From: Marisa cornuarietis
Lineage: Eukaryota; Mollusca; Gastropoda; Architaenioglossa; Ampullariidae
NCBI GenBank assembly: GCA_004794655.1
Contig: SMMW01000522.1
Location: 3,348,001-3,412,000 of the forward strand
Reading direction: 5' to 3'
Length of the DNA: 64,000 nt
The notes beneath the pieces were generated by a model. That model was not told the origin of the DNA, searched no databases, and saw only the letters and a program-made list of their open reading frames with translations. Below are positions 36,101-41,485 of this stretch, piece after piece (the first letter of the stretch is position 1; each line of letters begins with the position of its first letter). A program made the translations under genes and the position numbers.

Positions 36101-38501
36101 TTGTCAGAGCTTGTGTCACCCTATCAGCCTGGCAAGTCAGTTCACTATGCATTTGTGTTTGTATGTTTGTCTGATTGAATGCCCTTTCTCTCTCATATGT
36201 CATTATTACCTACTGCTCCTTGTAAAACACATTGTCCCACTAATTACTATTAATTATATTGCTTTTGTAAAGTGCTTTGAACCTGCCTCAATGGTGGGGA
36301 AAGGTGCTATAAAATCAGCATTATTATTAAAACTAGTAACATATGACTAAAAAGATAAATAGTGCTTCAAAAGGCTGTAATCATTCTTGTAATTTGTATT
36401 TGATTTAGAGGCATGACAAAAACTACATCTTAATTGTATGTAATGTCACGCCACATTTAATAAAAGAATGCTTTGTTAACTTAAGTTTTTCTGAATAATT
36501 TCAGAGATATTATGGTGTGCTGGTGCCAAAGTAAGTTTTATATTGTTACTTTTACAAGGAAGTCTGGAAAACTTAAACAGATGCTGCGTTGCTTGCTTAA
36601 ACAACATATTTGCACTTTTATGAATTTATATGCAATCAGCTTTTATGTTTAGGACTTAGGATTAAGGTAAATAATATTGTAGTTAATCCCTATTTAAATA
36701 CTGTTTACTCTTTAATAAATAATCTTTAATAAACTGGAATTTTAAAAACTTTTTAGGTTTTATACTTTTCAATTATAATTATATAATTTTCAACATTATA
36801 TAATTTATTTTCAAACCATAAGCTTTCTGGTATAACAAGGCATTCTCCTGTAAATATATATAAGATGAAGCAGAGTATACATACATGCCTTGACTGGTAC
36901 CAAATGATAAGTTCTTTGTTACTGGTTGTCATGGAGAGCAACTGGATAGATACAGGATCTGACAAGTTGACCACTTGGTTTATCCAGTGATGATGAGCAG
37001 GTCCTGCATGGAACAACCAGTTCACTCCTTTACATTTGTCAACCAGTTCATCCTCTGTCTACCTCTGTCCAAGGTACCCAAGTGATGGACAGAGAATCAG
37101 AGTACATCCATGATAAAAATGGCAGATGATATCCCACGCTGCACCATGCTTTGCCGTACTTGGATTCCAGAATATAAATCCCAAATGGCTGAGTCATCTA
37201 AGGCCTTGTCTTGACCCTATTCATCACCATGGATTTTGCATCTACCTGGGTGCCTTTCACACCATTCCTGTACAAAGTTTGTACATTTAGATGCTTTCTC
37301 TTCACTGTCTGAAACATGCTATTCTATGTCTGTCATCTAAAAACTCACCCTGGAAACCCTGCTTACTCTGTTCTCTATGCCATTCATGCCAAGGACCTCA
37401 AACCATTATCCCTCTTTGCTATGCCTCATTTGCAGGCTGCTGTAGCGGATATTCCTGCCAGCTCCTGGGTCTCTTCCTGTTCCTTACATTTGTCTTGACT
37501 TTACATTTTAAAAAGGTGACACCGGTGACCTCATCTTTCTTCAAGGCCTGCAGGCTATTCTTTCTGACTATCCTGAATTGTATTCTATCTTTAGGTACCA
37601 CTCCAAAGTTACAAATGGTTTCACAGTATCAAAGACTAAACAGAACCAAGTCTTGCTCTGCACATTATGCAGTCTAGTATACATTACCAACATAGTGGTT
37701 TGGCATGCTGGATGACAAGTGCCCATCCTTCAATTTTGTTTCTTCTCAACTGACTGCTGGTTAGCATGGCAAGAGTTTCTTATTGGTCTGCTTTGAAGTT
37801 TCCTCTGGCTGTCTAGAGCTGTACTGTGAATTGCTATTGAGACTTCAAACCTTGTCTTGAGAACTGCCCCTATTTCCATTTATACCCACAGGGAAAATGG
37901 GGAGGAGGTGTTCTTGTGCCATGCGTGGTCAGCCATATCAGAAGACAGTGCTATTTGTGCTGCTGGGTTGCACCTAACAGGAGGTTGGATGTGGCACTTT
38001 TCTCTTTGCTACTGCCTCCTCTATCCTCTATAGATAAAAACAGGCCCATTCACCCAACAGCATTGCTGACCAGTTGTTTGGCTGGAAAACATGTTGGGAA
38101 CGTAAGTCAGAGGGCCATGCATGGAGCAGTGCATTACTGACCACTGCAGCTGTATTTTTATTGCTTTGGATATTTCCCTACAAAAATTATCATATCAGAG
38201 ATAAACGTATAACTAGTTAATGTCATCGTGTGATTATTGATGAGAGTTAATACAACTTATTTATATATAAATTATTTAATTGATCTGAAAACAACTTTTT
38301 TTCAATCACAGTCTTTTTTCCCTGCAGTATCTGTCTCAAGTGCCCACCAGAGCAGCAGAGAAAACTCTTGTTATTTCCTGTGAGGAAGACAAAGTCTTCT
38401 GGAAGCCAGCTTCAAAAGCTGGTATCCCAGTTGTATCAGCAGAATTTGTTTTAACTGGTATTCTCAAACAAGAAGTTAATATTGAGCAATATTTAATATA
38501 A
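9045..38501 (+). CDS. MDC1: MDC1-like DNA-damage checkpoint mediator, 11 coding exons
   Basis: MDC1 is the nuclear adaptor that binds phosphorylated H2AX at DNA breaks and recruits RNF8 and other factors. Exons: 9045-9116, 10432-10507, 15149-15205, 21795-21940, 24130-25680, 26381-26485, 28639-28707, 33067-33166, 34700-34855, 36505-36530 and 38328-38501. All ten junctions use GT/AG and agree in phase, giving 2532 nt, 843 codons plus stop. The first four exons carry ATQTM, ETQVY, STQIY and ATQAF, resembling MDC1's ATM-phosphorylated TQxF sites for RNF8. Exons 6-11 form a tandem BRCT. It contains FTGV (T660), IRRTVKF (R695, K698) and a final LTGILKQE, the same framework as vertebrate MDC1's phospho-H2AX pocket. 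The FHA domain expected near the N-terminus was not found; it may lie in an unrecognised upstream exon or be absent. The start at ATG 9045 is therefore provisional. Confidence 0.85.
9117..10431. other. MDC1 intron, nothing recognised
   Basis: I searched it for an FHA-domain exon and found none. The segment 10190-10280 is compositionally distinct but unassigned. Confidence 0.4.
10432..10507 (+). CDS. MDC1: MDC1 exon 2
   Basis: Flanked by TTACTAG and GAAG|GTAAAA. It encodes 25 acidic codons plus one base (PFMTELNWSSSE...), phase 0 in and phase 1 out, consistent with both neighbours. Confidence 0.7.
10955..11960 (+). mobile_element. LINE reverse transcriptase 3' part (L2/CR1-like), plus strand
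   Basis: The 5' part keeps GLDNIPFQLL and a DFRLVALTSPI-like RT segment with frameshifts. The ORF at 11281-11664 reads MSLEKHVSHICRS, SKLDYSNSLLVGCPQYL, DKLQKVQYSAARL and HSFHWLPIKARI, the characteristic thumb and C-terminal RT motifs. The frame then shifts into WNSLPHHI and FKHSLKT, the usual C-terminal end. It lies in an MDC1 intron in sense orientation. Confidence 0.8.
12368..13723 (+). mobile_element. hAT-type transposon relic (GTF2IRD2/ZBED-like transposase)
   Basis: It opens MPAGAKKRKVDSDC with QEKWTN, the usual start of this domesticable hAT family. It continues in broken frames with RHYETKH (BED-finger remnant), ADESTDASDTA, VIDELGLDWSKLTGV and a C-terminal SDPSWLWGLAILCDLT segment. 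At least six stops or frameshifts are visible. The 3' end reads CTGGCCCGCAAGATG and then GGTTGGGCACCACTG, typical of Charlie-like hAT termini. No matching 5' inverted repeat or 8-bp duplication was found, so the left end is probably lost. Confidence 0.75.
13830..14870 (+). mobile_element. Rex1/CR1-like LINE reverse transcriptase relic
   Basis: It carries QFAYRAGRGVDDA, then LLFADFSSAFNTMQPHLL (the catalytic 'DFSSAFN' block), then SLLYDNEHS in place of the YxDD loop. After that come SYKYLGTIFDNQVKW and LRSFSVSSVNFTQFYQSFFE. The order is correct but frames change several times. The motif string is typical of Rex1/Babar-type elements. Confidence 0.78.
15149..15205 (+). CDS. MDC1: MDC1 exon 3 (ETQVY motif)
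   Basis: TTTTTTTAACAG precedes it and AAG|GTAGGT follows. It completes an Asp codon with exon 2 and encodes LLDETQVYSAYSSPE, with one TQ-x-aromatic site. Phase 1 in and out. Confidence 0.75.
15448..15540 (-). repeat. (TAA)n plus L2-type LINE 3' tail, minus orientation
   Basis: A TAA repeat is followed by TATAGCGCATTTCCCC and AATGGGCTTTACAA. Reverse-complemented, this is the TTGTAAAGC...GCTATA-(TTA)n tail seen in plus orientation at 36250-36345, and the start of it recurs at 61717-61752. Confidence 0.6.
15680..16397 (+). mobile_element. Rex1/CR1-like LINE relic interrupted by a foldback element
   Basis: It reads PNNNPWITKDLKDMLNKK and DVRKGQKEYKD, the conserved endonuclease-RT linker of Rex1-type elements, then decayed RT up to NQPNDFW. 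The frame resumes at 17090 after the foldback element with AIAL, corresponding to the 'NDFRPVALT' block. The insertion therefore split an RT motif. Confidence 0.75.
16398..16540 (+). repeat. Foldback 1 left arm, about seven 15-bp units
   Basis: Tandem units TTCGACTAGG-gtcga, TTCGACTAGG-gtcag, TTTGACTAAC, TTCGACTAGG, TTCGAATAAG, TTCGACTAAG and TTCGTCTAAC are followed by a non-repeated inner part ending GCATGAAATG. Confidence 0.88.
16978..17089 (-). repeat. Foldback 1 right arm
   Basis: This is the inverted copy of the left arm, with fewer 15-bp units and scattered substitutions. The inner boundary CATTTCATGC pairs with the left arm's GCATGAAATG. Confidence 0.88.
17300..17954 (-). mobile_element. 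LINE reverse transcriptase C-terminal relic, minus strand
   Basis: Minus frames read DSQVTAVCQSAYYELCKIS and LVLSWLDY at 17688-17954, then HKLQKVQYSASYLVLRARKRDHV at 17308-17691. These match the thumb region of L2/CR1-like RT, in the right order across a frameshift. Confidence 0.75.
17955..18400 (+). mobile_element. LINE 5' region copy plus RT fragment
   Basis: From the CTCTATGGCCTCCTTTAAGC block to TCCCTGGTGCGACCC it matches the 5' region of the LINE at 26760-27390 and the copy at 29545-30230. The end (18330-18400) reads HRLQKVLNSGACLVLK, a separate RT thumb fragment. Confidence 0.65.
18530..19270 (+). mobile_element. Decayed gag of the same Ty3 family as the 40-46 kb element
   Basis: 18540-18580 resembles the LTR promoter region (TTTATAAGAGCAGAGCTGAGAC here, TATATAAGGGCAGAGCTGAGAC in the intact LTR). 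Downstream frames give EAVGEYAKVL, FIKGLRNHHV and then DRKEAIDQLTACIRHLAMET, aligning with EAVDEYAAAL, FIKGLRNRHV and REGEIDRLTARVRQLEMET of the intact gag. Stops and frameshifts are present. It is an older relative with no pol visible. Confidence 0.78.
19360..19700 (+). pseudogene. LIN28-like retropseudogene (cold-shock domain and CCHC knuckle)
   Basis: A basic lead-in is followed by RFCKWFNVTEGGGFIAPNDGG, the start of a LIN28-type cold-shock domain (KWFN motif). After an in-frame TAA and a frame change come GVFVHPSTIH, then LIEFNAKPSDKGIRTTFICG and GAKCC-SH, and finally CYN-GEIANHFAAICPYE, a zinc-knuckle remnant. The order matches LIN28 (cold-shock domain, linker, CCHC) without introns. Several stops and frameshifts make it a pseudogene. 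It could instead be a decayed old copy captured by a retroelement. Confidence 0.72.
19701..20600. other. MDC1 intron, nothing recognised
   Basis: Several short open frames exist, but none has recognisable motifs. A local duplication ACTCATTTTGGTTTTTC(G/A)AATAGGCATTCT occurs at about 20467-20526. Confidence 0.4.
20780..20965 (+). mobile_element. LINE C-terminal fragment
   Basis: The frame ends YLATFKSFKHALQTHLLH followed by a stop, matching the LPTIESFKRALKTHLFH end of the LINE at 32040-32460. Only the last part of the element is recognisable. Confidence 0.55.
20966..21794. other. MDC1 intron, nothing recognised
   Basis: Unassigned intronic sequence. It ends with the acceptor GATTTGTTTCAG. 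Confidence 0.4.
21795..21940 (+). CDS. MDC1: MDC1 exon 4 (STQIY and ATQAF motifs)
   Basis: TTTCAG precedes it and AAA|GTTTGC follows (a weak donor, but the phase agrees). It completes an Asp codon, then encodes DDVQGN..STQIYDVLEGED..TATQAFEESENEELDK. ATQAF is a canonical TQxF RNF8-binding site by comparison with vertebrate MDC1. Confidence 0.75.
22025..22150 (+). mobile_element. Diverged SINE copy
   Basis: It has a tRNA-like head (GTAGTGTAGTGGTTCAAATC) and the body CTGCATGTGACACCTGTT CGCAGGGCC shared with the SINEs at 2365-2556 and 29725-29910. The middle is deleted relative to them. Confidence 0.5.
22151..24129. other. MDC1 intron, nothing recognised
   Basis: AT-rich sequence with no supported gene or repeat. 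It ends with TTTTTTCCTCCTTAG before exon 5. Confidence 0.4.
24130..25680 (+). CDS. MDC1: MDC1 large central exon
   Basis: 517 codons in phase 0 from AFIGATIN to HKKRK. The frame stays open past the donor (AAG|GTATTA) to a TAA at 25711, so the donor is inferred from the basic-rich continuity with exon 6. The composition is Lys/Ser/Glu-rich, hydrophilic and without globular motifs, as in the disordered middle of MDC1. It contains isolated SQ/TQ dipeptides. Confidence 0.82.
26381..26485 (+). CDS. MDC1: MDC1 exon 6, start of BRCT1
   Basis: TATTTTTCAG precedes it. It encodes a basic linker then MKPKVAFTGVTDESGQK, beta-1 of BRCT1. FTGV holds the Thr/Gly that bind the phosphate in the MDC1-H2AX complex. 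The donor is AAG|GTTAGA. Confidence 0.85.
26760..28190 (+). mobile_element. LINE 5' region plus degenerate ORF1 (gag-like)
   Basis: 26760-27392 is a GC-richer 5' region that recurs at 17955-18330 and 29545-30230. 27393-27700 encodes MAKKKQTNLKLGKR and GAWPRFLVVEG, the WPRFLV motif of ORF1 proteins in I/Nimb-type LINEs. A frameshift near 27660-27715 coincides with a 26-bp tandem duplication (GCGCACACT...GATGGT). The protein then continues as EEATIQRVRAESGISYADARR, the next conserved ORF1 block. The C-terminal part is Thr/Gln/Lys-rich. No RT follows, so it is 3' truncated or recombined. Confidence 0.72.
28639..28707 (+). CDS. MDC1: MDC1 exon 7, BRCT1 middle
   Basis: 23 codons, IVKELGGEVDQN..CTHLVTDK, the BRCT alpha-1 to beta-3 segment. 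AATTTAG precedes it and AAG|GTGAGG follows. Confidence 0.87.
28708..29540. other. MDC1 intron, nothing recognised
   Basis: AT-rich intronic sequence without supported features. Confidence 0.4.
29545..30230 (+). mobile_element. LINE 5' region copy carrying a nested SINE
   Basis: The flanks (29545-29724 and 29911-30230) match the LINE 5' region at 26850-27370, including GGATGGGATCCTGGAGGTT and GGCCAGAGTATATTCCTTCT. A SINE sits inside. The LINE ORF1 does not follow. Confidence 0.72.
29725..29910 (+). mobile_element. tRNA-derived SINE inserted in a LINE 5' region
   Basis: It begins TGGGCGGTCCGGTGACATAA, has a box-B-like GGGTTTAGCTC, and ends in CCCCCTC. The direct repeat TTTTTTCTGTG flanks it (29714-29724 and 29911-29921). 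It is the same family as 2365-2556. Confidence 0.8.
30231..31990. other. MDC1 intron, nothing recognised
   Basis: AT-rich. No gene, repeat motif or structured element was recognised. Confidence 0.4.
32040..32460 (+). mobile_element. LINE reverse transcriptase C-terminal relic, plus strand
   Basis: The frames give an RAQNSAAHLVLKTP thumb segment, KTICGHQSLRKTLFF and TIESFKRALKTHLFHEHYF followed by a stop, the typical end of L2/CR1-like ORF2. Frame changes are present. Confidence 0.72.
33067..33166 (+). CDS. MDC1: MDC1 exon 8, BRCT1 end
   Basis: IRRTVKFLAGLAKG..IVRPEWLQSCRSAGFFV. The Arg-Arg-Thr-Val-Lys run corresponds to the vertebrate residues that contact the phosphate and the free C-terminus of H2AX. 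WL is the hallmark BRCT tryptophan. It ends in phase 1, GTAG|GTGAGG. Confidence 0.9.
33167..34699. other. MDC1 intron, nothing recognised
   Basis: AT-rich. It has a C-rich patch at about 34510-34525 and no supported element. Confidence 0.4.
34700..34855 (+). CDS. MDC1: MDC1 exon 9, inter-BRCT linker and BRCT2 start
   Basis: It completes an Asp codon and encodes MRYKFSLETSLNKARKT then LGYKIHVTRSVHPEPLQMK, closely matching the vertebrate MDC1 'FGFSLQDALSRA...GYEIYVTPGV' layout. This segment discriminates MDC1 from other tandem-BRCT proteins. Phase 1 in and out. Confidence 0.9.
34856..35940. other. MDC1 intron, nothing recognised
   Basis: No supported feature. A G-rich patch near 35195-35235 is unassigned. 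Confidence 0.4.
35945..36345 (+). mobile_element. L2-type LINE 3' end with TTA tail
   Basis: The RT C-terminal remnant reads LHWWPVWVCIEFKITILC (for LHWLPVxxRIEFKIxxL). It is followed by non-coding GTAAAGTGCTTTGAACC and GGAAAGGTGCTATAA, then a TTA repeat. This is the standard tail of L2-like LINEs and matches the inverted tails at 15448-15540 and 61717-61752. Confidence 0.72.
36505..36530 (+). CDS. MDC1: MDC1 exon 10 (26 nt)
   Basis: A micro-exon between AATTTCAG and GTAAGT. It completes a Glu codon and encodes ILWCAGAK, matching the 'EIISCCGGTYL' segment of MDC1 BRCT2. It is too short for ORF detection but fixed by phase and homology. Confidence 0.85.
37050..38120 (+). mobile_element. Decayed LINE fragment, RNase H region
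   Basis: 37430-37620 aligns by eye with 39440-39620 (shared CCTGTTCCTTA, AAAAAGGTGACACC, ATCTTTCT and CCTGCAG words), which in turn encodes an STDGSKVPQGV RNase H motif. 37890-37930 (GGAGGAGGTGTTC) corresponds to 39635-39650. No long frame survives. Confidence 0.5.
38328..38501 (+). CDS. MDC1: MDC1 last exon, BRCT2 end and stop
   Basis: TTTTCCCTGCAG precedes it. It encodes YLSQVPTRAAEKTLVISC, KAGIPVVSAEFVLTGILKQE and NIEQYLI, then TAA at 38499-38501. Vertebrate MDC1 ends with the same 'LLSPEFLLTGVLKQE' segment. Confidence 0.92.
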   Translation, partial: YLSQVPTRAAEKTLVISCEEDKVFWKPASKAGIPVVSAEFVLTGILKQEVNIEQYLI

Positions 38502-39440
38502 GATCATTCCTGTTTTTGAAAGAATCATTGCTATTAGTAGAAGTAAAAAATATTCTTGTCATTTGATGCATGTGGAAATGAAGAAGCAGCTAAGTAAGCA
38601 AAACATGACAGAAAGACAAATCTCAATTAAAGTTAAAAGTAAACAAACAGAAGATATGATCTGAGTTCCAAAATGGTGAAAAATGTCACTAGCTGTCTTG
38701 ATGTGTGCCCTCATACCATTTTGTTTTGAAAGAAATGTACATCCAAAAATAGTTTTTAAATGGCAGCGTTTGTTTGAAGACTCCTAGATCTGATGGATGA
38801 CGGCTCTCATAAAGCATTTCTGAATCAAAACCTACCCCTCTTAAAACTATTACATTCGATGTACTAAGTTGGATCACAGGTTGCATAGTTACTGAAAAGA
38901 CCTCTGGTGCTTGTGCTTTAAGTTTTATGTTGATGTAGAAGATAGGTAAGGTAGGATTAGGTTCAGTGTATAAGTATTATCATTGGATTTGTAAGTTGTA
39001 TTTTTCGAATACTGTAAATAAACTTACTTTTTGAATTTACATCCTCTTTCTGTGTACACAAGTGTGTGATGTTATACATTTCTCCCATTCTAAATAAATA
39101 AATCATGTTGTATTTTGAGTGAGTGAACTTTGTGATGTCCAGTGTACATAAAAATCCAGAACAAGATGGATGTGAACTACACAGTCGAAACGGAGAAGTT
39201 ATCCAATTCGGAACTCATTTATGCACTGTAAAGAACAACTTTTAGAATAACAGCCAAGTCTTTTGTCGACTAGGTGTGGGTGGGTAGTAGATAAAAAAGT
39301 ACACAAAATGAAATATTTAATAAAATAGCACACCCAACGAGTTAGAGCGAGAATTTTAGGGGAAATTTTCCTCTCCCCTGGAACAAGAAAGAGGAATGGG
39401 CTAATTGATCACAGAATTTATGGTGCCGCATGGTCTCATG
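38502..39440 (+). other. MDC1: MDC1 3' UTR and flank
   Basis: Non-coding. A candidate poly(A) signal AATAAA is at 39017-39022 and overlapping AATAAA copies lie near 39092-39101. The transcript end was not determined. Confidence 0.45.
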
Positions 39441-39770
39441 GTAGAGTCTCTCCTTCTCCTGCAAGCTTCTTCTTCGACTCATCCTGTTCCTTAGATTCGT
39501 CTCGACTGTAAATCGTTAAAAAAAAAGGTGACACCAGGGACAACATCTTTCTCAACACCTGCAGAAAATTTTATCTTGGATTTTGTTCTATCTCTACTGA
39601 CGGTTCTAAAGTTCCACAAGGAGTGTAACGTTTTGGGGGAGGAGTGCTCATGTTTTTTTGCGAGGCGTGAGTGTACATCTACGTGACCACCCCGTGCTGC
39701 ACTCCTCTACCTTTTTCAAACAAACAGGACCGGCCAACAGTGAACACATTCAATGTCTAAAACGAAAGAA
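39440..39770 (+). mobile_element. LINE RNase H fragment
   Basis: It encodes VTPGTTSFSTPAENF and then STDGSKVPQGV, the N-terminal RNase H motif (Y/STDGSK) of a non-LTR element, followed by a GGGVLMFF segment. It is related to 37430-37940. A tRNA-like head (TGGTCTCATGGTAGAG) precedes it. Confidence 0.55.
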
Positions 39771-39854
39771 CGAAAACTGTCTAATAATGGGTGATAAATG
39801 TTTTGAGTTCTGCGGCAGTGTCCTGCGGTGGGTTTACTGTCACTTAGTTGTCAT

Positions 39855-39973
39855 GACGATCCAATAATCAGGTAATCCATTAAACAGATGAACAGGGAGG
39901 CAGATAATTCAATAGTTCGATAACCCAATGAACAGATGATCAGACAGTCCGGTAATCCAATAGTTCGATGATA
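39855..39973 (+). repeat. Degenerate tandem repeat beside Ty3 insertion
   Basis: Imperfect units such as GTAATCCAATAGTTCGATGA and ATAATTCAATAGTTCGATAA recur. The Ty3 element inserted at the right edge of this block. Confidence 0.5.
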
Positions 39974-40002
39974 CGATTGTAGGGGGCCAGTAAGCCACCC
40001 GT

Positions 40003-40186
40003 AAAGACTTGGCGACAAAGACTTAGTGAGAATGATGAAATACACAGGAAAGACTTGGCGACAAAGACTTAGTGAGAATGATGAAATACACAGGAAAGAC
40101 TTGGCGACAAAGACTTAGTGAGAATGATGAAATACACAGGAAAGACTTGGCGACAAAGACTTAGTGAGAATGACGAAATACAGAGG
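40003..40186 (+). repeat. Four 46-bp tandem repeats in U3
   Basis: Units start at 40003, 40049, 40095 and 40141 with AAAGACTTGGCGACAAAG. The first three look identical and the fourth has two changes (GACGAAATACAGAGG). Each unit contains AAAGACTT twice. The position upstream of the TATA box suggests enhancer repeats. The same array is in the 3' LTR. Confidence 0.93.
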
Positions 40187-40233
40187 AAACAGCACAATGA
40201 TGAAATACAGAAGAAACAGCATATCGGTTAGGG

Positions 40234-40240
40234 TATATAA
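40234..40240 (+). promoter_or_regulatory. LTR TATA box
   Basis: TATATAA upstream of the predicted R region; repeated in the 3' LTR at 46062-46068. Confidence 0.7.
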
Positions 40241-40441
40241 GGGCAGAGCTGAGACAAGCCGGGGGTTCCCGAGCTGACATAGAGAAGAGACAGAAGCGCC
40301 TGAGTTCGAGCCCCTGACGAGTCGCAGCCGTGGCCACTATTGGAAATAAAGAGTGCAGACCTGCTGACAAGTTCCTGGTTATGTTTGGGTGTTGAAAGTT
40401 TGTTAAGCCACCAAAAGACCTCACCACACGGTTACATCAAT

Positions 40442-40457
40442 TGGCGCTGCGAGCAGG
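40442..40457 (+). promoter_or_regulatory. Primer-binding site
   Basis: TGGCGCTGCGAGCAGG begins five bases after the 5' LTR and starts with TGG, complementary to a tRNA CCA end. I cannot name the tRNA from memory. Confidence 0.65.
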
Positions 40458-40487
40458 ATACAGTGTCAGCAGAAAAAGCAAAGAAGA

Positions 40488-41453
40488 ATGGCTACGGAGG
40501 GCGACAGCGCAGCAGAGGCTCTGCGAACGTATCAGCTATTTCGCCTGCAGAAGTTTCATGGGGAGCCAGGCCAGGCGGTGGATGATTTCATAAGGGAGGT
40601 AGAGGTAGCTCTTGCCCTTAACCCGATGCCACAGAATGCCGCCTGTGGTTACGTGCTAAGCGCTCTGGAGGGGCCTGCTAGACGACGGGTGCTGATGCTT
40701 CCTCATGAATTAATAAACACATCGAAGAAGATTCTAGATGTGTTGGCGGAAGCGTATGGGGAACAACAAGATGCCGTCAGCCTCATTGCAAGCTTTTACA
40801 ACCGGCGACAGCGGCGGGAAGAGGCTGTGGATGAGTACGCCGCAGCACTGCACAGTCTACAAGTAAAAGCAAATAGTCTGCAGCGCGACTCCGTGTCGAA
40901 TACACACCTGACTGCTCAATTCATAAAGGGGTTGAGAAATCGCCATGTTCGACGGGAGACGTCGAGGCATCATGCGACAACTGGTGCCCCCGCATTTCGC
41001 GACCTCCTCCAAACGGCGCGACGAGTTGAGAAAGAGGAGGAGGGCTACGACGACAGGGAGGGGGAGATAGACCGACTGACAGCGCGCGTCAGACAGTTGG
41101 AGATGGAAACAGCTGTTCCGCCGCACGACACCCAACGAACAGATTTGGAGATGGACCGACTAACAGCACGCGTCAGACAATTGGAGATGGAGGCAGTGGC
41201 ACCACCCCGCGACACACAACAAGCCACTACATCGGCTGCGTTTTTGTGTTACTGGTGCGAGCGAGAAGGGCATCGGGAGGTTAACTGCCAATACAAGCAG
41301 CGGTACCTACAACGGCAGGCGACGCGGCGAGGAGGTCAGCGATCAAGACCCCCCCAAGATAGCAGCGGCAGGCGAGGCGGAAGGCGGCGCGGCGGCGAAG
41401 AGATAGGGATTAACAACCCGGAGGGCCGCACACCAGCCGATCAGGGAAACTGA
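40488..41453 (+). CDS. gag: Ty3 element Gag
   Basis: 321 codons from ATG 40488, following GAAGA. It forms the retroelement capsid and packages the RNA. The N-terminal two-thirds is a capsid-like helical domain (FRLQKFHGEPGQAVDDFI, AYGEQQDAVSLIASFYNRRQ). Two near-copies of EIDRLTARVRQLEME (around residues 192 and 222) form a predicted coiled coil. A zinc knuckle CYWCEREGHREVNC (CX2CX4HX4C) follows, then an Arg/Gly-rich tail. It ends at TGA 41451-41453, immediately after the slippery site that leads into pol. Confidence 0.92.
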   Translation: MATEGDSAAEALRTYQLFRLQKFHGEPGQAVDDFIREVEVALALNPMPQNAACGYVLSALEGPARRRVLMLPHELINTSKKILDVLAEAYGEQQDAVSLIASFYNRRQRREEAVDEYAAALHSLQVKANSLQRDSVSNTHLTAQFIKGLRNRHVRRETSRHHATTGAPAFRDLLQTARRVEKEEEGYDDREGEIDRLTARVRQLEMETAVPPHDTQRTDLEMDRLTARVRQLEMEAVAPPRDTQQATTSAAFLCYWCEREGHREVNCQYKQRYLQRQATRRGGQRSRPPQDSSGRRGGRRRGGEEIGINNPEGRTPADQGN

Positions 41454-41485
41454 CCAGCCCCGTCGCCTGTAACAAGACGACGGGG
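41444..41485 (+). promoter_or_regulatory. -1 ribosomal frameshift signal between gag and pol
   Basis: The heptamer GGGAAAC (41444-41450) is in the correct G GGA AAC register for a -1 shift and abuts the gag stop. After a 7-nt spacer comes a perfect 8-bp hairpin, CCCCGTCG (41458-41465) with CGACGGGG (41478-41485) and a 12-nt loop. The pol frame is open across this site (from 41414). Slippery site, spacer and stem all match known -1 frameshift signals. Confidence 0.85.

Larger units (their letters stand above)
39978..40436 (+). repeat. Ty3 5' LTR
   Basis: 459 bp, TG...CA. U3 contains four 46-bp tandem units (40003-40186). TATATAA is at 40234-40240 and the poly(A) signal AATAAA at 40345-40350. 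Confidence 0.95.

Noticed and set aside
39425..39500. tRNA gene (TGGTCTCATGGTAGAG head)
   Set aside because: Only a box-A-like word is convincing; no cloverleaf could be drawn, and it precedes a LINE-like fragment, so it is more likely a SINE/LINE-derived head.
40003..40186. CRISPR-like array (four 46-bp direct repeats)
   Set aside because: The repeats are contiguous without spacers, lie in a retrotransposon U3, and the genome is eukaryotic.
40161..40427. 88-codon minus-strand ORF present twice (also 45989-46255)
   Set aside because: It is repeated only because it lies in the LTR; no coding evidence.
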